Part shown: positions 27,509-32,299 of the stretch, piece by piece | Layout: each line of letters begins with the position of its first letter | Position numbering within the stretch: position 1 is the stretch's first letter | NCBI GenBank assembly: GCA_964623395.1 | Contig: CAZUSI010000010.1 | Span: 1 to 32,299, forward strand | Origin: JBDRZD01 sp964623395 | Lineage (GTDB): Bacteria; Hydrothermota; Hydrothermia; Hydrothermales; Hydrothermaceae | Direction of reading: 5' to 3' | Length of the DNA stretch: 32,299 nt | Position numbers and translations under genes: made by a program | Notes under the pieces: generated by a model | The model's database searches: none | What the model was told of the DNA's origin: nothing | The model's input: only the letters and a program-made list of their open reading frames with translations

Positions 27509-28110
27509 CAATTTTTCTTTTAACTTTTCTAAACTTTAAAAATCCTTTGATATATGCGGGTCTATCAGGAATAGTTCCCGGGGTAGGAACATACTTAATT
27601 AAAGAGAAAGAAATTGCAAAAATTTCTTTTTTATCAGAAGGTTTTCTTTTAACCTCTTATTTTCTTTCTGAGAAAACAATTAAAAACACAGTTTCAAGTT
27701 ATAAGATTTTTGCAAAAGTATATGCAAATGCTAATCCTTATATAAAAAATGAGAATTATTGGATAAATGTGGAAAATTTTTTTTCTTATGATGAATATCT
27801 TGAATATTTAAGAAGAAAAGCAAGGATTTTATATCCTGATGATAAAGAAAAACAGGAAGAATATGTAAAAAAGAATAAGTTAAAAGAGAAATGGTATTGG
27901 GAAAATGAAAAAAAATGGATTGAATTCATGAAATTGAGGGAAAGGGAAAGAAAAATAGAGCAGATACAAATCTTAATTTTTCAAGGAATTATTTTAAATC
28001 ATGCAATTTCTTTTTTACAAACATATTTTATTGGCGAGAAAAAGTTGAAAAAGTTAAAAATTGGATTTTATTTTGAAAATAATAAAATTTATTTTGAAAA
28101 GAAGTTTTAA
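27505..28110 (+). CDS. Conserved hypothetical protein with one or two membrane segments
   Basis: A 201-residue protein overlapping gyrA as ATGA. The N-terminal third is hydrophobic, with PLIYAGLSGIVPGVGTYLI, a Gly/Pro-rich motif also seen in small envelope proteins of the FCB group. A long charged helical region holds a patterned stretch DEYLEYLRRKARILYPDD, then EKWYWENEKKWIEFMKLRERE. A second hydrophobic segment (about 157-177) follows. This resembles a family of hypothetical proteins in Bacteroidota-like lineages that I cannot name with certainty. It meets infC tail to tail, one base apart. Confidence 0.65.
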   Translation: MTIFLLTFLNFKNPLIYAGLSGIVPGVGTYLIKEKEIAKISFLSEGFLLTSYFLSEKTIKNTVSSYKIFAKVYANANPYIKNENYWINVENFFSYDEYLEYLRRKARILYPDDKEKQEEYVKKNKLKEKWYWENEKKWIEFMKLRERERKIEQIQILIFQGIILNHAISFLQTYFIGEKKLKKLKIGFYFENNKIYFEKKF

Positions 28111-28111
28111 A

Positions 28112-28660
28112 TTATTTCTTTTTCCTCACAATAGCAATATATTGATTTAAGCCTAAAGGAGTAGGTTCCTTTTCAACTTCAGCCCATTCTGACATTTTCT
28201 CAAATATTTTATAGAATATTTCTTTCCCTTTTTCAAACATCACTTTTTCTCTTCCCTTAAAGAAAATCCTTATTTTTACTTTATCTCCTTTTTCAAGAAA
28301 TTCCTTAACCTTTTTTAATTTTATATCAATATCATGAGGAGAAGTTGTGGGTCTAAAGGAGATTTCCTTAATTTCTCCACCTTGTGATTTTTTAGATTCT
28401 TTTTCCCTTTTTTTCATTTCATATTTAAATTTACCATAATCAACTATTTTACAAACAGGCGGATTTTGATTTGGAGCGACTTCAACAAGGTCAAGATCTT
28501 TTGAAAAGGCAAGTTCAAGGGCTGAGTTTATATCCATTATCCCCAGATGTCTTCCATCTTCATCAATTACCCTTACTTCTTTTGCATTTATCTTTTCGTT
28601 TATCCTATAAGGTTCTGGTTCCCTTTTCACAGGTCCTCTAAAAAATTTTTTTCTACCCAT
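28112..28660 (-). CDS. infC: Translation initiation factor IF-3
   Basis: A 182-residue factor of standard length and two-domain form. The N-domain has INEKINAKEVRVIDEDG and LVEVAPNQNPPVCKIVDYGK. A lysine-rich linker follows, and the C-domain holds EISFRPTTSPHDIDIKLKK and GREKVMFEKGKE. It binds the 30S subunit and checks initiator tRNA and start codon. The ATG lies inside the last codons of thrS (8-nt overlap), so translation is probably coupled. It starts with ATG rather than the rare AUU of E. coli infC. The rpmI and rplT genes that usually follow are absent. Confidence 0.97.
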   Translation of the reverse strand: MGRKKFFRGPVKREPEPYRINEKINAKEVRVIDEDGRHLGIMDINSALELAFSKDLDLVEVAPNQNPPVCKIVDYGKFKYEMKKREKESKKSQGGEIKEISFRPTTSPHDIDIKLKKVKEFLEKGDKVKIRIFFKGREKVMFEKGKEIFYKIFEKMSEWAEVEKEPTPLGLNQYIAIVRKKK

Positions 28661-30548
28661 ACTTTTTTAATTCCTCCTTAAAAATCTTAATAAATTCCTT
28701 TATTTCAAAAATTCCTTTTTCTCCTTCTTTATGTTTTCTTAAAGAAATTTTCTCTTTCTCTTTTTCCTTTTTCCCAATTATTATTATATATGGTATTTTT
28801 TCATTCTCAGCATTTCTTATTTTATAAGAAATACTTTCACGAGAAAAATCAATATCTACCCTTATCTCCTCTTTTTTTAATATTTCAAAAATTTTTTCAG
28901 CATAATCTATTACATCTTCATTTAAACTTAAAATCCTTACCTGTATTGGAGAAAGCCATAAGGGAAAAAATCCAGCATAGTGTTCTATCAAAAGTCCAAA
29001 AAACCTTTCAAAAGAGCCTATAAGTGCTCTATGAATGAGATAGGCAATTTTATCTTTTCCATCTTTATCCCTATATTTAACTTCAAACCTTTCAGGTATA
29101 TTGAAATCAAATTGAATTGTTGTGCATTGCCACTTTCTTTTTAATGCATCTTCTATTAATATATCTATTTTTGGTCCATAAAAGGCACCTTCACCTTCTT
29201 CAATTTTAAATTCTATCCCTTTTTCCTTAACTGCATCTATTAATGAATTTGTTGCAATTTCCCACATCCTTTCGTCTCCAACATGTTTTTCTGGCATTGT
29301 TGAAATATAAATATAATATTTTTCAAATCCGAATTTTTTAAGAACAAATAGAGCAAAATCAATAACATTTTTAATCTCATCTTTAACCTCTTCCTCTTTA
29401 CAAAAAATGTGTGCATCATCCTGTGTAAATCCTCTTACCCTTGTAAGACCATGTAAAACACCACTTCTTTCAAATCTATAAACATTTCCAAATTCAAAAA
29501 TTCTAAAAGGCAAATCTCTATATGACCTTATCTTTGATTTATAAATCTCAATATGAAAAGGACAATTCATCGGTTTTATAAAATAACTTTCGTTTTCACT
29601 AACTTTCATTTCAGGAAACATGTTATCCTTATAAAATTCAAGATGCCCTGATCTTTCCCATAATTCCTTTTTACCAATATGTGGTGTTATTGCAGGAATA
29701 TATCCCCTTTTTAAATGTTCTTTATAAAGAAAATCCTCTATTATTTTCCTCACAATCGCACCTTTTGGAAACCATATTGGAAGTGCAGGTCCTATATCTT
29801 CTGAAAATGAAATTAGTTCAAGTTCCTTTCCAATTTTTCTATGGTCTCTTTTCCTTGCCTCTTCATAAAATTTTAAAAATTCCTCTAATTTTTCTCTTGT
29901 TGGGAATGAAATTCCATAAATTCTTTGCATTCTTGCTTTTCTTTCATCACCTTTCCAATAACTTCCAGAAGAAAATAAAATTTTAATTTCTTTTATAATC
30001 CCTGTGTTTTTAACATGAGGACCTTTACATAAATCAATGAAATTTCCATTTTTATAAATTGTTATTTTTTCATCCTTTATTTCTTCAATAAGTTCAATTT
30101 TAAATTCTTCTTTTTTTTCAGAAAATATTTTTTTTGCTTCTTCATAATCTATTTCAATTCTTTCAAGTTCCTCATTCCTTTTTATAATTTCTTTCATCTT
30201 TTCTTCTATTTTTTTAAGCTCTTCCTCTGTAAAGGGTTTTTCCACATAAAAATCATAATAAAATCCATTTTCAACTGGTGGTCCTATTCCAAGTTTTGCT
30301 TCTGGAAAAATTTCTTTTACTGCATTTGCAAGAATGTGTGAAGATGTATGCCAGAAACAAAGTTTTCCTTCTTCACTTTCAAAATCACATATTTTTATTT
30401 CTTCATCACCTTTTATTTCATAAGAAAAATCAACTATTTTATTTCCTATTTTACCACATAGATATATTTCATTTAAAAAATCCCCTAACTTTTTTCCTTT
30501 TTGAGCTTCAAGAATTTTACCATCTGGATATAAAAGCTTTGCTCCCAC
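28653..30548 (-). CDS. thrS: Threonyl-tRNA synthetase
   Basis: A 631-residue class II synthetase: TGS domain (about 1-55), editing domain (WHTSSHILANAVKEIFPEAK and FIDLCKGPH), catalytic core and C-terminal anticodon-binding domain. Motif 2 lies around VYRFERSGVLHGLTRVRGFTQDD, the zinc cysteine is in KPMNCPFH and motif 3 is ALIGSFERFFGLLIEHY. The start is GTG at 30548, overlapping the pruA TAG by one base (TAGTG) with no Shine-Dalgarno sequence, which indicates coupled reinitiation. No later in-frame start fits the TGS domain. A T-box leader is impossible with this spacing. Confidence 0.97.
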   Translation of the reverse strand: MGAKLLYPDGKILEAQKGKKLGDFLNEIYLCGKIGNKIVDFSYEIKGDEEIKICDFESEEGKLCFWHTSSHILANAVKEIFPEAKLGIGPPVENGFYYDFYVEKPFTEEELKKIEEKMKEIIKRNEELERIEIDYEEAKKIFSEKKEEFKIELIEEIKDEKITIYKNGNFIDLCKGPHVKNTGIIKEIKILFSSGSYWKGDERKARMQRIYGISFPTREKLEEFLKFYEEARKRDHRKIGKELELISFSEDIGPALPIWFPKGAIVRKIIEDFLYKEHLKRGYIPAITPHIGKKELWERSGHLEFYKDNMFPEMKVSENESYFIKPMNCPFHIEIYKSKIRSYRDLPFRIFEFGNVYRFERSGVLHGLTRVRGFTQDDAHIFCKEEEVKDEIKNVIDFALFVLKKFGFEKYYIYISTMPEKHVGDERMWEIATNSLIDAVKEKGIEFKIEEGEGAFYGPKIDILIEDALKRKWQCTTIQFDFNIPERFEVKYRDKDGKDKIAYLIHRALIGSFERFFGLLIEHYAGFFPLWLSPIQVRILSLNEDVIDYAEKIFEILKKEEIRVDIDFSRESISYKIRNAENEKIPYIIIIGKKEKEKEKISLRKHKEGEKGIFEIKEFIKIFKEELKKYG

Positions 30549-32095
30549 TATCTAATTTTTTCTGATACGCTTTTTCCTTGAAGGAAAAGAAGAAGATAAT
30601 CCCTTCCCCCTGCCTTTGAATCTGTTCCTGACATATTGAATCCACCAAAGGGATGAACACCAACAAGTGCTCCTGTGCATTTTCTATTTATATATAAGTT
30701 TCCACAATGGAAATATTTTTTTGCCTTATAAATTTTTTCCCTATTTTTAGTATAAACTGAACCTGTTAAACCATAAATTGTATCATTTGCTATTTCAATT
30801 GCATGGTCAAAATCTTTTGCCTTTATAACAGCAAGAACAGGACCAAAAATCTCTTCCTGTGCAATTCTTGCCTTTGGCGTGACATCATAAAAAACTGTTG
30901 GTTTTATATAAAAGCCATTACCTTCTGCTTTTTCTCCACCTGTTAAAAGTTTCCCTTCTTTTTTCCCTATTTCTATATACTCAAGAATTTTCTTTTCACT
31001 TGCTTCATTAATTACAGGTCCCATAAAATAATTTTCCTTTGAAGGTCCTATTTCTATCTTTTCTACCTTTTCTTTCAAAATTTCAAGAAAATCCTTATAA
31101 ACTTTTTCATGAACTATTGCCCTTGAACATGCAGAGCATTTTTGCCCTTGATAACCAAATGCTGAAATGATGACTCCATTTACCGCATCTTCAAGGTCGC
31201 ATTCATCATCAACAATAATTGCATCCTTACCACCCATTTCTGCTATAACCCTTTTAAGCCATATCTGTCCTTCAGAAACCTTTGCAGCCATTTCATATAT
31301 ATGACACCCAACTTCCTTTGAACCAGTAAATGCTATAAATCTTGTTTTAGGATGCATAACAAGATGATCTCCAACTTTACTTCCAGGTCCTGTTATAAAG
31401 TTTAAAATTCCATCAGGAAGTCCTGCCTCTTTCATAATTTCATAAAATTTATATCCTGTTAAAGGTGAATCTGAAGAAGGTTTTAAAACGATGCAATTTC
31501 CTGTTACTATTGCTGCTGATGACATACCAGAAAGGATTGCAAGTGGAAAATTCCATGGAGGAATGACAACTCCTGCGCCAAGTGGAATGTAAAAGTATTC
31601 ATTTATTTCACCTGGAAAAGGTGTTAATGGTTGTTTTTCTGAATATCTTAACATTTCCCTTCCATAGAATTCAAAATAATCTATTGTTTCTGCAACATCA
31701 GCATCTGCTTCAGCCCAATTTTTACCAACTTCAAGAACCATTACTGCTGAAAGTTCAAATTTTCTTTTCCTTGCTATTTCTGCTGCCTTAAATAAAATAT
31801 TAGCCCTTTCTTCTGGTGGAAAAAATTGCCATTCCTTAAATGCCTTCCATGCACTTTCAAGTGCCTTTTCAGCATCTTCAGGTTCTGCTTTTTGAGCAAG
31901 GCAAACAATTTCATCCTTATTTGATGGATTTATTGATTTAATCTTTTCCTTTTTATAGATTTCCTTTCCATTTATTATAAGTGGAATTTCCTTTCCCATT
32001 TCTTTTTCAACTTTTTCAATTGCCTTTATCATTTTTTCTCTATTAAGAGGTTCATTAAAATCTGTAAAAGGTTCATTTTTAAAAGGTGGTAACAT
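30548..32095 (-). CDS. pruA: 1-pyrroline-5-carboxylate dehydrogenase
   Basis: A 515-residue aldehyde dehydrogenase oxidising glutamate-semialdehyde/pyrroline-5-carboxylate to glutamate with NAD. The N-terminal PPFKNEPFTDF is diagnostic of the RocA/PruA monofunctional type. IPPWNFPLAI, FTGSKEVG, the base Glu in EMGGKDAII and the nucleophile Cys in GQKCSACSR are all present, as is the C-terminal GGFNMSGTDSKAGGRDYL. The length is typical. GGAGG lies 5 nt upstream of the ATG. It leads the pruA-thrS-infC operon; no proline dehydrogenase gene is nearby. Confidence 0.95.
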   Translation of the reverse strand: MLPPFKNEPFTDFNEPLNREKMIKAIEKVEKEMGKEIPLIINGKEIYKKEKIKSINPSNKDEIVCLAQKAEPEDAEKALESAWKAFKEWQFFPPEERANILFKAAEIARKRKFELSAVMVLEVGKNWAEADADVAETIDYFEFYGREMLRYSEKQPLTPFPGEINEYFYIPLGAGVVIPPWNFPLAILSGMSSAAIVTGNCIVLKPSSDSPLTGYKFYEIMKEAGLPDGILNFITGPGSKVGDHLVMHPKTRFIAFTGSKEVGCHIYEMAAKVSEGQIWLKRVIAEMGGKDAIIVDDECDLEDAVNGVIISAFGYQGQKCSACSRAIVHEKVYKDFLEILKEKVEKIEIGPSKENYFMGPVINEASEKKILEYIEIGKKEGKLLTGGEKAEGNGFYIKPTVFYDVTPKARIAQEEIFGPVLAVIKAKDFDHAIEIANDTIYGLTGSVYTKNREKIYKAKKYFHCGNLYINRKCTGALVGVHPFGGFNMSGTDSKAGGRDYLLLFLQGKSVSEKIR

Positions 32096-32125
32096 TTTAA
32101 CCTCCGTTAATTTTTTAAGAGAAAA

Positions 32126-32155
32126 ATTATAAACCTTTAAAATTTGTTAAGTCAA
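32126..32155 (-). promoter_or_regulatory. Promoter of pruA-thrS-infC
   Basis: TTGACT (32150-32155) and TATAAT (32126-32131) on the minus strand are 18 bases apart, one mismatch from consensus. The -35 begins directly after the TAA of the upstream gene, so the whole intergenic space is promoter plus a leader of about 25 nt. No terminator separates it from the upstream gene. Confidence 0.8.
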
Positions 32156-32299
32156 TTATTTTATATGTATTGCTTTTAAAGTTTTCTTATAATTTTTTGT
32201 TTCAAATTTTATAAAATAAATTCCCTGAGAAATTTTTTCTTCAAATACATATATTCCAGAAACTGTTTTTTCATTTGAATTATAAGAAATTTCCTTAAT
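32156..32299 (-). CDS. C-terminal end of a probable secreted protein with Por/T9SS-type sorting domain (partial)
   Basis: The last 47 codons of a gene running off the right edge. Translation gives a C-terminus with VSGIYVFEEKISQGIYFIKF and the ending KKTLKAIHIK. The pattern, with GIY repeated, then a strand and a basic tail, matches type A sorting domains of Por/type IX secretion substrates (canonical 'LxxGIYFVxL..... KxxxKxxIxK'). Such domains direct large outer-membrane or secreted proteins in the FCB group and relatives. What the rest of the protein does cannot be seen. Confidence 0.75.
   Translation of the reverse strand: MKEISYNSNEKTVSGIYVFEEKISQGIYFIKFETKNYKKTLKAIHIK

Noticed and set aside
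30548..30560. Possible T-box leader before thrS
   Set aside because: The thrS GTG overlaps the pruA stop by one base; there is no leader.

Overview
This window looks like part of a compact, AT-rich genome of a probably thermophilic bacterium. The protein genes are very low in GC, while the 23S rRNA and tRNA genes are clearly GC-richer, a contrast typical of thermophiles. Genes abut or overlap by a few bases almost everywhere, the one tRNA has no encoded CCA, and a Por/T9SS-type C-terminal sorting domain sits at the right edge. Together with type IV pilus genes and many TPR proteins this suggests an uncultured, Gram-negative-like lineage of the FCB/WOR-3 (Stahlbacteria) kind. That assignment is inference.

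Layout. (1) 98-3825, minus strand: a 23S rRNA gene standing apart from 16S, with its own perfect-consensus promoter (3897-3925), a 27-bp processing stem, and a 704-nt group I intron (1060-1763) after E. coli position 1923, inside the sequence known as the I-CeuI target. The intron carries a single-motif LAGLIDADG endonuclease gene that runs through the ribozyme core. (2) 3980-8078, plus: a four-gene operon of STAS protein, TPR protein, membrane-bound SpoIIE-type phosphatase and an envelope protein ending in a TPR, a signalling module with no kinase gene. (3) 8084-16891, minus: nine head-to-tail genes read from one perfect-consensus promoter: pilM-pilN-pilO-pilP-glmS-ACT protein-sucC-asd-sigma70. 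A 100-N assembly gap interrupts pilM. (4) 16984-22913, plus: a prohibitin-like SPFH protein, a YIP1-family membrane protein and a complete MacAB-TolC-type exporter with permease and ATPase on separate chains. (5) 22947-28110, plus: tRNA-Thr(GGU), a TsaC/low-molecular-weight phosphatase fusion, purM, gyrA and a conserved hypothetical. (6) 28112-32095, minus: pruA-thrS-infC from a near-consensus promoter. (7) 32156-32299, minus: the tail of a probably secreted protein with a sorting domain.

How the parts relate. The sigma factor has the region 2.4 and 4.2 helices expected to read TTGACA/TATAAT promoters, and several near-perfect ones are present. tRNA-Thr lies 12 nt upstream of the gene whose N-terminal half should make the threonylcarbamoyl-AMP used to modify A37 of that tRNA class. 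The most unusual items are the L1923 intron with its shared coding/ribozyme sequence and apparently sequestered ribosome-binding site, the TsaC-phosphatase fusion carrying an arginine-phosphatase-like P-loop, and the pilus-to-sigma-factor operon. Outside the rRNA gene no gene-free stretch exceeds 300 bases. I saw no CRISPR array, insertion sequence or replication origin, and no convincing intrinsic terminator.
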